DNA of 64,000 bases from Methanosarcina flavescens (GCF_001304615.2 NZ_CP032683.1:434001-498000); one strand, 5' to 3'; shown: positions 15,669-25,546, numbered from the stretch's first letter. Numbers and translations: made by a program. Notes: generated by a model not told the origin, from the sequence alone.

Positions 15669-16577
15669 ATGAAGAAGGATGTACTTTCAATAACTGACCT
15701 GACCAGAGAGGAGATCTATGAGCTCCTCGAATCGGCCGCAGACCTGAAAGCAAAACGCAAGGCAGGAGAACCTACAGAGTTCCTGAAGAACAAAAGCCTC
15801 GGGATGATTTTTGAGAAATCTTCCACAAGAACCAGGGTGTCTTTTGAGGTTGCAATGACTGATTTTGGGGGACATGCCCTATACCTTAACTCCAGGGATA
15901 TCCAGATAGGAAGAGGAGAGACTATTGAGGATACTGCCAGGATCCTATCAGGCTACCTTCATGGAATTATGGCTAGAGTTATGAAGCACAAAACTGTAGA
16001 GAAGTTAGCCGAATACTCAACAATACCCGTCATCAACGCGCTTTCGGACCGGGAACACCCCTGCCAGATTCTGGGCGATTTCATGACAATAATGGAATAC
16101 AAAAAGAAATTCGAAGGCCTGAAGTTCGCCTGGGTGGGAGACGGAAACAATGTCTGCAACTCTGCCCTGCTCGGTTCGGCTATTATGGGAATGGAATTTG
16201 CTGTAGCCTGCCCGAAGGGATATGAGCCAAAAGCCGAGTTCCTTGAGAAAGCAAAAACCCTCGGAGGAAAGTTCACAATTACAGATGACCCGAAAATTGC
16301 TGCAAAAGACGCAGATATTATCTATACGGATGTCTGGGTCTCAATGGGTGACGAAGCCGAACAGGAGAAGCGCCTGAAGGACTTTGCCAGATTCCAGGTC
16401 AACACCGAACTCCTTGGAGTCGCAAAACCGGATGTAATAGTTATGCACTGCCTCCCAGCCAGGCGCGGGCTTGAGATTACGGATGATGTTATGGACGGCC
16501 CAAACTCCGTAATTTTTGATGAAGCCGAAAACCGCCTGCATGCACAGAAAGCCCTTATTCTAAAATTGATGAGATGA
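15669..16577 (+). CDS. argF: Ornithine carbamoyltransferase
   Basis: This enzyme forms citrulline from ornithine and carbamoyl phosphate in arginine synthesis. The 302-aa protein has the carbamoyl phosphate motif [10 protein letters not shown] (about residues 51-60), [11 protein letters not shown] (about 130-140), the ornithine loop VSMGDE (about 227-232) and the C-terminal MHCLPARRG (about 259-267), all in normal positions. It starts at ATG 15669 after GGGGTTGAAGCG. It is monocistronic. Confidence 0.97.
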   Translation: MKKDVLSITDLTREEIYELLESAADLKAKRKAGEPTEFLKNKSLGMIFEKSSTRTRVSFEVAMTDFGGHALYLNSRDIQIGRGETIEDTARILSGYLHGIMARVMKHKTVEKLAEYSTIPVINALSDREHPCQILGDFMTIMEYKKKFEGLKFAWVGDGNNVCNSALLGSAIMGMEFAVACPKGYEPKAEFLEKAKTLGGKFTITDDPKIAAKDADIIYTDVWVSMGDEAEQEKRLKDFARFQVNTELLGVAKPDVIVMHCLPARRGLEITDDVMDGPNSVIFDEAENRLHAQKALILKLMR

Positions 16578-16811
16578 AAATTTCATCAATTCCAACCTTT
16601 TTATATAATTTATAGATATGAAAAGGTTTTCCGGCTCCTGCTTTTTGAGTATAAGCTTAAAAAGTCAAGTTTAAAACTGACTAAACTCGGCACACGGAAA
16701 AAAGAATTATTAAAAAAGTTCTGACAAATTTCGCCCTCCGAACAGGCTTTCAAGGAAAAAGTATAAGAACAAAGAGCACTACTATTGCTGCTGCAACATA
16801 AGCTATATCGT

Positions 16812-16896
16812 GCGAGGGTTGCCCAGCCAGGTCAAAGGCGCTAGATTCAGGGTCTAGTCTCGTAGGAGTTCGTGCGTTCGAATCGCACCCCTCGCA
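16812..16896 (+). tRNA. tRNA-Leu (CAG)
   Basis: This is a class II tRNA of 85 nt. The acceptor stem is GCGAGGG/CCCTCGC and the anticodon stem CTAGA/TCTAG holds loop TTCAGGG with anticodon CAG. A long variable arm (TCTCGTAGGAGT region) precedes the T arm GTTCGAATC. No CCA is encoded. Its 3' end lies 9 bp from the truncated end of the surface-protein gene on the other strand. Confidence 0.93.
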
Positions 16897-16904
16897 TTAA
16901 TTTT

Positions 16905-17429
16905 TTACACTAACTTTGGATTTTGCATTTTTACCTTTTTTATAAAGAAGTACTGAAAGCTAACCATACGCAACACAGGTGCATTCTTTGAGAAATCAAA
17001 CTTTACAGGCTTTCCGCCTGTAATAAATGCCTGCGAAAGTTCCCTGACCTGGACATTCCTTGCAGGTTCAGAAGAAACCCCGCCGATGCCACCACTTTTG
17101 TGACTGCTTCCACTGCTTCCACTGCTTCCACTGCTTCCACCAAAGTTTCTACCGCTGCTTCCACCGCTGGAGTTGCTTTTTGTCAGTACATTTATTGTAG
17201 CAAGTTTTGAATTTGTACCGTTCTCATTGTTTATTGTCAGATTAACAGTATAATTTCCTTGATTTGCGAACTCATAAACTGGATTCATTTTTGCAGAGTC
17301 AGTAATTCCATCATTACTGAAATCCCAGCTCCTTGACACTATATTTTCCGATAGGTCTATAAACTGGACAGCTAGAGGAGCATAACCGCTGATAACGCTG
17401 GCGATAAAATATGCAACAGGGAATATTGG
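16905..17429 (-). pseudogene. Severed C-terminus of the surface protein: PKD domain, Ser/Gly linker, truncated PGF-pre-PGF domain
   Basis: This stretch is in the same frame as the 821-aa gene upstream and is separated from it only by the TAA at 17430-17432. It encodes a third PKD domain (starts PIFPVAYFIASVISGYAPLA, core SRSWDFSNDG), a Ser/Gly linker (SSGSSGSSGSSHKSGG), and the start of a PGF-pre-PGF domain (EPARNVQVRELSQAFITGGK). That domain breaks off after KFDFSKNA into unrelated sequence and a stop. The missing part would carry the C-terminal sorting or anchor region. The end lies beside tRNA-Leu, as if a deletion or integration removed the rest. PGF-pre-PGF domains are common in Methanosarcina surface proteins. 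Confidence 0.8.
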
Positions 17430-19895
17430 TTATGCTTGGAGAGAACCTATGAACTGCCCAAAGGAATTAGGACTACGTCCTACATTCATAGTTGCTGTAA
17501 CCTTGTTTGTTGATGTGTCAATTACAGATATAGTGTTGCTAAGACCATTAGTCACATATACACTCTTTCCATCCGGTGTAACAGCAACTCCACTCGGACT
17601 ATTTCCTACAGGAATTGTGGCTGTAACTTTGTTTTTTGTTGCGTCAATTACAGATATAGTACCGCCCAAAAAATTAGTCACATATACACTCTTTCCATCC
17701 GGTGTGACAGCGACTTCAGAAGGGAATTCCCCTGCAGGTACTGTGGCTGTAACCTTGTTTTTTACTGCATCAATTACATAGATATATCCGTTATTGCTTC
17801 CTTCATCGCACGCCACATATACCCTTTTCCCGTCAGGACTTATTGCAACTCCACGAGGATTGTTTCCTACAGGAATTGTAGCTATAACAGTGTTTGTTGC
17901 TGTGTCAATTACCAAGACAGTTTTGTCATCGTTAGTCACATACACCTTTTTCCCGTCCAGTGTAACAGCAACTCCAAAAGGAACTACGCCTACAAGTACT
18001 GTGGCTTCAACCTCGTTGGTAGCCGTGTCTATAATTAAAATCGTATTGTTGCTGGGATTTCCCACATCGGAATGTGGAACACATACTTTTTTCCCATCCG
18101 GACTTATTGAAACTCCATGAGGAGCATCTCCTACAGGAATTGTGGCTGTAACTTTATTTTTTGTTGCGTCAATTACAGATATAGTATCATCAAAAAAGTT
18201 AGTCACATATACCTTTTTTCCATCCGGTGTGACCGCAACTCCCCTGGGAGAGTTTCCTACCGGAATTATGGCTGTAACGTTGTTAGTAGCCGTGTCAATT
18301 ACTGATACAGTATTGTCGCCGGAGTTCGCAATATAAGCATATGGACCTACCCCGACTGGCTGCATTACTGTTATTGTAGTTAACCTTGAATCTGTACCGT
18401 TTTCATTGCTTGCTGTCAGGTTAACTGAATAGATTCCTGGATCTGTGTATTCATGAACTGGATTCCTTTGTGTAGAATTATTTCCATCTCCAAAATCCCA
18501 ACACCATCCAGTTGCATTTTGTGAAAGGTCAGTAAACTGAATTGAAAGAGGAGGATAACCATGGGTAACGTTGATACTGAAGTTTGCAACTGGAAATGGA
18601 TTAGTAACTACAATGTAATTTGGCTTCATTACTTTACTATTACCTGCGTCATTTCCTACAGTCAGACTGATTGTATAATTCCCTGGTTTTGTAAATGTGT
18701 GGGTTGCACTCATAGCATGTTTTGAGTAAATCTCGTCCCCAAAATCCCAAATCCAGGAAGTCGGTACTCCGCCAGTGCTGGTATCGGTGAATAACACTAC
18801 TAGAGGTGCAGCTCCATAGGTTGTGTTTGCAGTAAATTCAGCTACAGGTGGTAAGGTGTTTGTGACAGAAAGATCACAGATATAGATGCCAGTATCATTA
18901 ACTGTACCATATTTACTGTCTATTCCCCATACAATCGTATTATTGTAAATATCAGGTGTTGTGTAAGTTCCCTCTGGATAGATATAAACTGGAGTGCTTT
19001 TTGCAGAAGGAATGTCATAAACATATACACCCGCATAACCAAACTGGTCATCGCCAGTTTTTGAGTATACAATTTTGTCCCCATTTATATCAAAATGAGC
19101 ACCGGTATCACAGCCAGTCTCAAGACCCTCGAACCCATTCAAGGTATTAACTGTATGGTCACTTGTAACCTTTGTTGCTTTTTTAGTAACAACGTCGTAC
19201 ATTTCAATATATCCACTTCCTATGTAATTGTCTATCCAAATTACTTTATTGCCATACATATGTGGAATTTGAATAGAACCTGAATACGGGCTTACTGTTA
19301 TGGTTTTCTTGGTAGTTATATCATACAAAAAGATGTCTCTCATACTTCTACCTTCGGCTGAGTAAACTATTTTTGTGCCGTATATATCCAATGAATATCC
19401 TTCTCCTTCTGCTATCCATGTTTGTGTTGAATTAGAGATATCCCTCATATATATGCTGTGATTATGAGTTGATTCATTGTAATCCGCACTCCAGACTATT
19501 CTTCTGCCGTAAATAGCAGGTTTACTATATTGGTCTACATTCTGTATGATGTAAGTTTTTGCAGCTGTAGATATATCGTATACAGCAAGCCTTGGTGTCC
19601 CGCTGCTATTATCGTGCCACACTATTTTGTTTCCATAGATAGCTGGATGAGATGCTGCAGAAGAGTCAACTGCAGTGTCTGTTCTGGCGGTCAGGTCATA
19701 AACGTGAATAACACCATTATCTGTCCATACTACTTTGTTCCCATGAATAGCAGGATCAGTCCCATTGCCAATTTTTGTCACCTGCGCCGCTGATGCTACG
19801 GTTGAAAATAAAATTGAAAACAGAAAAAATAAGATTATTGAAGCTAAAGCTCCCGAGTATGATCTTTTGTTAATATTCACTAGTCCACTCCCCAT
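17430..19895 (-). CDS. Exported surface protein: TolB-like propeller, two PKD domains, seven-bladed YVTN propeller
   Basis: The 821-aa protein has a signal peptide (hydrophobic ASIILFFLFSILFSTVASA, cleavage near residue 36), a TolB-like propeller of KVVWTDNG/IYGNKIVW repeats (about 38-345), PKD domains at about 348-430 (SWIWDFGDE) and 433-512 (WCWDFGDGN), and a YVTN propeller at about 516-815. The YVTN part shows seven about 42-residue blades of the type IDT-x-TNKVTATIPVG then GVAVTPDGKKVYVTN. Such proteins belong to the S-layer and cell-surface adhesins of Methanosarcina. The product ends without the anchor domains still encoded downstream, so if made it may be secreted rather than surface-bound. 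The stop is TAA, so pyrrolysine readthrough does not apply. Confidence 0.88.
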   Translation of the reverse strand: MGSGLVNINKRSYSGALASIILFFLFSILFSTVASAAQVTKIGNGTDPAIHGNKVVWTDNGVIHVYDLTARTDTAVDSSAASHPAIYGNKIVWHDNSSGTPRLAVYDISTAAKTYIIQNVDQYSKPAIYGRRIVWSADYNESTHNHSIYMRDISNSTQTWIAEGEGYSLDIYGTKIVYSAEGRSMRDIFLYDITTKKTITVSPYSGSIQIPHMYGNKVIWIDNYIGSGYIEMYDVVTKKATKVTSDHTVNTLNGFEGLETGCDTGAHFDINGDKIVYSKTGDDQFGYAGVYVYDIPSAKSTPVYIYPEGTYTTPDIYNNTIVWGIDSKYGTVNDTGIYICDLSVTNTLPPVAEFTANTTYGAAPLVVLFTDTSTGGVPTSWIWDFGDEIYSKHAMSATHTFTKPGNYTISLTVGNDAGNSKVMKPNYIVVTNPFPVANFSINVTHGYPPLSIQFTDLSQNATGWCWDFGDGNNSTQRNPVHEYTDPGIYSVNLTASNENGTDSRLTTITVMQPVGVGPYAYIANSGDNTVSVIDTATNNVTAIIPVGNSPRGVAVTPDGKKVYVTNFFDDTISVIDATKNKVTATIPVGDAPHGVSISPDGKKVCVPHSDVGNPSNNTILIIDTATNEVEATVLVGVVPFGVAVTLDGKKVYVTNDDKTVLVIDTATNTVIATIPVGNNPRGVAISPDGKRVYVACDEGSNNGYIYVIDAVKNKVTATVPAGEFPSEVAVTPDGKSVYVTNFLGGTISVIDATKNKVTATIPVGNSPSGVAVTPDGKSVYVTNGLSNTISVIDTSTNKVTATMNVGRSPNSFGQFIGSLQA

Positions 19896-20357
19896 TTATT
19901 TAAAAAACGTTAATTCCCAAGTCATAAATTCATCAATATTTAATTATTTAATTTTATATTCAGTATATATGAATACAAAAGAATCTAAGATCATTTATTA
20001 AGAGGAAGCATTCTGGAAAATCAAGGCTGAATTAATATCAAAATGCTCAGGAACAAAAACTTACAGGATGTCTTAAGAATTAATATCTACATGGGAGTTA
20101 CATGTAGAAAGTTCCGAAATCGCTAAAACTCCTTTTGCGTGAAAGAGTAAAGATTACAAGGCTATAAATGAGCTTACCTCTTTCATTGATGTGTAATTTT
20201 TATTGAAGCTATTTTAGGACTTAACATTTTGTTTGGATTCTGTACCTGCGTATTGAAAAAATCGAATAAACTTTATTAAGTTGAAATACATATTTTGCGT
20301 CCGCAGTGTCCAACTCCTCACGAAAGACCTAGGCAAAAGAATTGAAGACACTGGAAT
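19896..20357. other. Spacer between divergent surface-protein and moxR genes
   Basis: No gene is seen. It should hold promoters for both directions. The right end merges into a duplicated leader described separately. Confidence 0.5.
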
Positions 20358-20398
20358 ATTAATGCAGGTGTGAATAAAATTAATGCAGGTGTGAGTAA
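20358..20398 (+). repeat. Tandem 21-bp duplication carrying the moxR ribosome binding site
   Basis: ATTAATGCAGGTGTGARTAA occurs at 20358-20377 and 20379-20398, directly abutting the moxR ATG at 20399. The second copy places GGTG 7 nt before the start; the first gives a spare copy further upstream. Confidence 0.65.
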
Positions 20399-21385
20399 AT
20401 GGACGAAAATATTCAGAAGCTCAATGAAAGAGCGAGCTACTATTCTGAGCAGCTCTCAAAACTAAGAGCCGAAATTAAAAATAGAATAATCGGACAAAAC
20501 GATATTATAGACAACATGCTTATAGCATTAATTTCCCAGGGTCATATTCTGCTTGAAGGGGTCCCTGGACTTGCAAAGACCCTCATGTCCAAGACAATGG
20601 CAGAATGCCTTGATTGTGATTTTATTAGACTTCAATTCACGCCGGATCTTTTACCGGCAGATATAACCGGTACCAAAGTATACAACCACAACGAAACTTC
20701 CTTTTCCACACTTAAAGGTCCGATCTTTGCTAACTTTATCCTTGCTGACGAAATAAATCGTGCCCCTCCAAAAGTCCAGTCAGCGCTTTTAGAAGCAATG
20801 CAGGAAAGACAGGTAAGTATACAGGGAGAAACCTTCAAACTCGAGCGCCCTTTCTTTGTAATGGCAACACAGAATCCTATAGAGTCAGAAGGTACCTATA
20901 AGCTTCCTGAAGCACAGGTAGACAGGTTCATGTTCAAGCTCATTATCGATTATCCCACGAAGGACGATGAAATTGAGATCATTGAGAGGTTTACCCAGGA
21001 TATAAGACCACATATATCGAAAGTACTCACATCCAGACAAATTATTGAAATCCAGGACTTCAATCCCCTGATATATGCTGACAGAAAGATCAAAGACTAT
21101 GTAGCGCGGATTGTGGATGCAACGAGACACCCGCAGGCTTATGATGTTGATGTAGAGGGATACATTGAGTACGGAGCCTCTCCACGTGCATCCTTATGGC
21201 TTATACTTGCTGCAAAAGCGCATGCAATGCTTGATGGAAGAGGATATGTGGTTCCTGAGGACATAAAAGCTGTTGCATACAACGTGCTTCGACATCGTAT
21301 ACTTCTTAACTACGAAGCTGAAGTTGAAGAGGTCACCAGCGACCAGATAATTACACAGATACTGAACAAAGTAAAAGTTCCCTAA
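20399..21385 (+). CDS. MoxR-family AAA+ ATPase
   Basis: This is a chaperone-like ATPase that works with von Willebrand A proteins to mature or assemble a partner complex. The 328-aa protein has Walker A GVPGLAKTLMSK (about residues 55-66), Walker B ILADEINRAPPKVQSALLEAMQE (about 116-138), sensor 1 FFVMATQNPIESEGTYKLPEAQVDRF (about 150-175) and a C-terminal lid. It opens a four-gene operon with DUF58, VWA and membrane-protein genes. This moxR-DUF58-VWA arrangement is widespread (Bat/aerotolerance-like), but its client in archaea is not established. Confidence 0.93.
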   Translation: MDENIQKLNERASYYSEQLSKLRAEIKNRIIGQNDIIDNMLIALISQGHILLEGVPGLAKTLMSKTMAECLDCDFIRLQFTPDLLPADITGTKVYNHNETSFSTLKGPIFANFILADEINRAPPKVQSALLEAMQERQVSIQGETFKLERPFFVMATQNPIESEGTYKLPEAQVDRFMFKLIIDYPTKDDEIEIIERFTQDIRPHISKVLTSRQIIEIQDFNPLIYADRKIKDYVARIVDATRHPQAYDVDVEGYIEYGASPRASLWLILAAKAHAMLDGRGYVVPEDIKAVAYNVLRHRILLNYEAEVEEVTSDQIITQILNKVKVP

Positions 21386-21448
21386 TAGACCAGGTTAAGA
21401 TTTTCACTGGTAAAGAAGTATGCAAATCATAGTAGGGTTGTGTGCTAT

Positions 21449-22324
21449 ATGCAGCGTGCAAAAGAAGTAATTAAGCAGGTAAAGCGCATAGAGATTAGCA
21501 CAAAAAAACAGGTCGAGGGACTGATCACTGGAAATTATCACTCTGTGTTCAAGGGCCAGGGTATTGACTTTTCTGAAATAAGAGAATACAGGGCTGGTGA
21601 TGATGTCCGTGCAATTGACTGGAAGGTTACTGCGAGATTCAATCATCCATTCATTAAAGAATTTATTGAAGAAAGAAACCTGAATGTCTATTTTGCTATA
21701 GATATGTCGGCTTCTGGAAGTTTCGGAAGTAACATCACAAAGAAACAAAAAGCAATAGATATCGCAGCAAGCTTGATGTTTGCAGCCATTGAAAACAATG
21801 ATAATGTCGGACTATTCATTTTTACAGAAAAAATTGAGAAGTATATTCCAGCCAGAAAAGGCAAGAGACATATTCTTAAATTACTCAGCACATTGATTTC
21901 CTATGAGCCTGTAACAAAAAAGACAGACATCATGAACAGTATGGAGGCTATTGCCACGCTGCTCAAAAGAAGAAGTCTCATCTTTGTAATCTCAGATTTT
22001 TATTCTGATGACTTCTCACAGCCTCTTAAAGTAATGAGAAAGAGACACGATGTCGTAGCGTTAAGAGTAACTGACAAACGTGAACAAGAACTTCCTGATA
22101 TTGGGCTTATCGAACTTGAAGACGAGGAAACAGGCGAGCAGCTTCTTGTCGATACTTCCAACGAAGATTTCAGGATACGCTATAAAGAGCTTGTCAAGGA
22201 ACATGATGAATCATTAAAAAGACTGTTCAGAAAAATGAAGATCGATATGGTTGACTTTGTTACAGATGAGCCATATGAAATCGTACTGAAGAAATTCTTC
22301 AGAGATAGAAAAGTAAGGAGATAA
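21449..22324 (+). CDS. DUF58 family protein
   Basis: This is a soluble partner of MoxR ATPases. The 291-aa protein has the DUF58 signature FSEIREYRAGDDVRAIDWKV (about residues 44-63) followed by a VWA-like fold (FAIDMSASGSFGSN, TDIMNSMEAIATLLKRRSLIFVISDFYSDDF). A GTG at 21440 would add three residues; ATG 21449 is preceded by AGGGTTG and is preferred. The metal site is degenerate (DMSASGS rather than DxSxS...T...D exactly). It lies 63 nt after moxR and 4 nt before the VWA gene, in one operon. Confidence 0.9.
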   Translation: MQRAKEVIKQVKRIEISTKKQVEGLITGNYHSVFKGQGIDFSEIREYRAGDDVRAIDWKVTARFNHPFIKEFIEERNLNVYFAIDMSASGSFGSNITKKQKAIDIAASLMFAAIENNDNVGLFIFTEKIEKYIPARKGKRHILKLLSTLISYEPVTKKTDIMNSMEAIATLLKRRSLIFVISDFYSDDFSQPLKVMRKRHDVVALRVTDKREQELPDIGLIELEDEETGEQLLVDTSNEDFRIRYKELVKEHDESLKRLFRKMKIDMVDFVTDEPYEIVLKKFFRDRKVRR

Positions 22325-22328
22325 GATA

Positions 22329-23279
22329 ATGGCAGGTTTTGGCTCCCCTCATATTCTTATATTCTTACTGATAATTCCACTTATTTATTATTTGCATAAA
22401 AAGGTCAGAATCCAGAAGAAGAACGAAGCAATAATATTCAGCAATCTTGCCTTTATTAAATCCGCGTTGGGTGACACTAAAAAGTCAAAACGGGATATAC
22501 ATCTTTTTTATTTATCATTACTAGCCATCGGTCTCATGATAATAGGTTTTGCAAACCCTCACATTCCCCTGGAACAGACCAAAGAAGGAGTAAATGTTGT
22601 ATTGGTAATGGATGTTTCAGGAAGTATGCAGGCAGAAGATTACACCCCATCAAGACTGGAAGCCGCAAAATCATCTGCAGAGATACTGATTGATTCCCTT
22701 AAAAGTAAAGATTATGTGGGAATTGTCACTTTTGAATCTGGGGCTACTACTGCAGCTTACCTAAGTCCTGATAAAGAAAAAGTAATCGAAAAACTTCATA
22801 ATGTCGCACAGAAAGAAGGCAGCACTGCTATAGGGGATGGACTTAGTCTTGGGATTGATATGGCTTCGTCCATTCCAAACATGAAAAAAATAATTATTTT
22901 AATAAGTGATGGTGTGAACAATGCTGGTTATATTAGCCCTGATGAAGCGATCCAGTATGCGAAAGCTAACGGCATTCAGGTTTATACTATCGGCATGGGT
23001 TCAAACAGTCAGGTATTACTTGGATATGACTGGTTTGGTAACCCTCAGTATGCAGAACTTGATGAAACTACATTGCAAACCATTGCAAAGAGTACTGGAG
23101 GAAAATACTTCAAATCCGTCGATGATAAAACGTTAGATGAAATTTACAGGAACATCGGCGAGAATATAAAAAGAGAAAAAGAAGAAACGAACATCAAAGA
23201 TTGGTTCTTCTTTGCAGCGTTTCTGACATTACTTATCCAGATGTATTATAGATACGGAAAAGGAAGAATACTACAATGA
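22329..23279 (+). CDS. Membrane-anchored VWA-domain protein (BatA-like)
   Basis: The 316-aa protein has an N-terminal membrane helix (SPHILIFLLIIPLIYYL), a second at about residues 57-75, a VWA domain (about 90-275) with an intact metal site (DVSGSMQAED, later T/S and LISDGVNNAGYISPDEA), and a C-terminal membrane helix (DWFFFAAFLTLLIQMYY). It is the expected metal-dependent adhesion partner of MoxR/DUF58. AAGGAG at 22314-22319 lies inside the DUF58 gene's end. Its TGA overlaps the next ATG (ATGA), showing translational coupling. Confidence 0.92.
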   Translation: MAGFGSPHILIFLLIIPLIYYLHKKVRIQKKNEAIIFSNLAFIKSALGDTKKSKRDIHLFYLSLLAIGLMIIGFANPHIPLEQTKEGVNVVLVMDVSGSMQAEDYTPSRLEAAKSSAEILIDSLKSKDYVGIVTFESGATTAAYLSPDKEKVIEKLHNVAQKEGSTAIGDGLSLGIDMASSIPNMKKIIILISDGVNNAGYISPDEAIQYAKANGIQVYTIGMGSNSQVLLGYDWFGNPQYAELDETTLQTIAKSTGGKYFKSVDDKTLDEIYRNIGENIKREKEETNIKDWFFFAAFLTLLIQMYYRYGKGRILQ

Positions 23280-24850
23280 TAAGAAAAGCCATTGCCATTT
23301 TTTCACTTTTCTTGTTACTGGTACCTATAGCTTATGGCGAGGAGAACGTAATATTTTCAGTTCCTCAGAAGGATTATTATTTCCTTGTAGGAGAACAAGC
23401 TTATATTCCTCTCAATATCACTAATTTATACAATAAAGATATAAACGGCATCCTTGGATACACGATCACACAGGAAATTAAGAGTGGACCAGTTCACTTT
23501 TCAAGTTCAAATACCAAATCTACGAGCTTTCAGATAAGTAAAGGTAATTCCACAATTAACCTTGGGTTTGGGAGTAGCGATAAGCCTGAGAACTTAAGTG
23601 TATCGCTAATTTTCAATTACGATGATAAAGGAAGCAAAATTGTCAGCATAGAGGACATTAACATACATTTTGTTGAAAATGAATCTGATAAACAAAATAA
23701 AGCCAATCCGATTCAAAGTTCTTCACAGGAAGCATCCGCTACACAGCAAGTAACGGATCCATTTACACAACAAGAACAGCGTATAGCACAGCAAGAACAG
23801 CAAATACAGCAAATAATGCAACAGATGATAAATCAGCAGTATGTAGTGCAAACTCCCCAGCAGGTTTCGCAAAATAATCCGCCGAATCAGGATACTTCAT
23901 CACTGAAAGAGGAGATGCAAAAACAGGTACAACAACAGCAACAAATGCAGCAGCAGTTCCAGCAGCAAATTGCAACTAATCAGGACTTCCAGAAGGCAAA
24001 TCAGGAATTATCTGGTCTTGGATACAATTTGACTTCTCTCAGTGTTAATCCATCATCAAATAACACAGGAACTTTCACGGTTAGCTATGAGAAACAAAAT
24101 GGTGATAAGGCAAGCATTCAGGGAGAAATGAGTAATGGTAAAATGAAGAGCCTTCAGATTGATACGGCAGAAGACAGACAAAAACTGAGGGACTTGCTTT
24201 CTCAGAGCAACGACTTTAATAAGTATCTTAGACAATTGCAAGATGATGGCTTTAAAGAAGTCAATTCAACTTTCTCACGCGAGAATAACACTACAGCTCT
24301 TCAGATACAATACGAGAATTCCAGAAATGAAACAGCTCAGATAAATGCCAGATTTGTAAACGGCAATGTTGAACATGTTGAGCTTGTAAGAGAGCAGGAA
24401 AGGAATCTTTACCCTGTATATTTTATGGGAGTTCTTATACCTCTTCTTCTTGGTTATATTATATACAACAAGTTTTCAGGTAAAAAGGAGCAGAGAAAAT
24501 TAGTTAGAGAGAATATACCACTTCAGGAAAAAAACTTTGACTACAGGGAAGAAGCAGGAAAACTTGTGGAAAAAGCAATATCACTCTATGAAGAAAAACA
24601 GTTCAAGGATGCTTATGGAACTGCTGCACAGGCTCTGCGGTTGTATCTGAGCTATAAATATGGCTTAAAGAGAGAAGTTACAAACTCCGAACTGATAAAT
24701 TACCTGAAAAATGAAGGTGTAGAATATGTGAAATTTGATAGATGCTTACAATTGACCAGTCTCGTTGAGTTTGCAAAACATATGCCTGATGATGATGATT
24801 TTGAAGAAATAATTAAAACTATTAAGAATGCTATGAAGGACGGAAAATAA
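23276..24850 (+). CDS. Membrane protein with Gln-rich coiled region, last gene of the MoxR operon
   Basis: This 524-aa protein has a signal peptide (AIFSLFLLLVPIAYG), an Ig-like extracellular domain (about residues 23-125), a strikingly Gln-rich stretch (about 165-240, QQEQRIAQQEQQIQQIMQQM and similar), two repeated about 80-residue units (GYNLTSLSVNPSSNNTGTFT and GFKEVNSTFSRENNTTALQI), one membrane helix (about 383-402) and a cytosolic helical tail (YEEKQFKDAYGTAAQALRLY) like the DUF4129/TPR-like tails of Bat-type proteins. It probably passes information between outside and the MoxR machinery. The family is not recognised by name. The CAG/CAA-rich DNA is slippage-prone. Confidence 0.85.
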   Translation: MIRKAIAIFSLFLLLVPIAYGEENVIFSVPQKDYYFLVGEQAYIPLNITNLYNKDINGILGYTITQEIKSGPVHFSSSNTKSTSFQISKGNSTINLGFGSSDKPENLSVSLIFNYDDKGSKIVSIEDINIHFVENESDKQNKANPIQSSSQEASATQQVTDPFTQQEQRIAQQEQQIQQIMQQMINQQYVVQTPQQVSQNNPPNQDTSSLKEEMQKQVQQQQQMQQQFQQQIATNQDFQKANQELSGLGYNLTSLSVNPSSNNTGTFTVSYEKQNGDKASIQGEMSNGKMKSLQIDTAEDRQKLRDLLSQSNDFNKYLRQLQDDGFKEVNSTFSRENNTTALQIQYENSRNETAQINARFVNGNVEHVELVREQERNLYPVYFMGVLIPLLLGYIIYNKFSGKKEQRKLVRENIPLQEKNFDYREEAGKLVEKAISLYEEKQFKDAYGTAAQALRLYLSYKYGLKREVTNSELINYLKNEGVEYVKFDRCLQLTSLVEFAKHMPDDDDFEEIIKTIKNAMKDGK

Positions 24851-24879
24851 TTATAGCGGTCTCAATTACATAAACTGCA

Positions 24880-25053
24880 CCGCCATTCTCTCAGTTTGTT
24901 GCATATACCTTTTTCCGTCCGGGCTTACTGCAACTCCCCGGACACTATCTTTTCTAACTGTTTTTGTTAATATTGTGTCTGCAGTTTCTACTTTTGTTAA
25001 TACTGTGTCTGCAACTGTGTCAATTATCGGTGATGGATGTTGTTTCTGTTAAT
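24880..25053 (-). pseudogene. Relic of a YVTN-propeller surface protein
   Basis: The minus strand reads IIDTVADTVLTKVETADTIL and then VRGVAVSPDGKRYMQQ, clearly a blade of the YVTN repeats found in the 17430-19895 gene, followed by a stop. Flanking sequence is non-coding. It is a short leftover from recombination or decay. The whole stretch 24851-25267 has no other gene. Confidence 0.6.
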
Positions 25054-25267
25054 ATTAAAAAGACAATTACTCTACTAGCAATCGGTCTCGAAATACATAT
25101 GTTCTTTTTACAGTCAGAATTCAAGAGAGAGTCAAAAAAATACTTTTTAAGTCGCCCTTATAACGCCCTTATTACATAGAGTCTCAAGGTTCCTGTGCCT
25201 ATTGTAATAGCTTTTTTTCTCAATATTTCTTTAAAACTGAATTAATCGAAAAAAGTTAAACTTTCAC

Positions 25268-25546
25268 TCAATTGTGTGGTTCACGAAAAATTGAATGTCG
25301 TAGACCATGTATAATGCTCACAACAAAAAGAACACCTGCAATGATTAGGAAGCCACGAAAGCCAAAAAAGGCATATAGCGCTCCAAAAACAATATAAAAT
25401 ATACCAGAAAGAATGATCAGAGCTAACCAGTATGAATAATACTTATTATCCATAACTAGTAATTGAGCAAACATTAATAAATAGTTTATTATGTATGCGT
25501 TGGAACAATCTTCTTTGATGAGATTTGCTCCTTTGAACTCTTGCAT
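25268..25546 (-). CDS. Small membrane protein, 92 aa
   Basis: The protein has two hydrophobic helices (YSYWLALIILSGIFYIVFGALYAFF and FLIIAGVLFVVSIIHGL) and a short basic tail. A start at the internal Met of MDNKYYSYW would give 61 aa and remove a less convincing N-terminus. No family is recognised, and its neighbours give no functional hint. Confidence 0.5.
   Translation of the reverse strand: MQEFKGANLIKEDCSNAYIINYLLMFAQLLVMDNKYYSYWLALIILSGIFYIVFGALYAFFGFRGFLIIAGVLFVVSIIHGLRHSIFREPHN

Noticed and set aside
17430-17432. Pyrrolysine readthrough of the surface-protein stop
   Set aside because: The codon is TAA; pyrrolysine uses TAG. The same holds for the TAA in the HNH gene.
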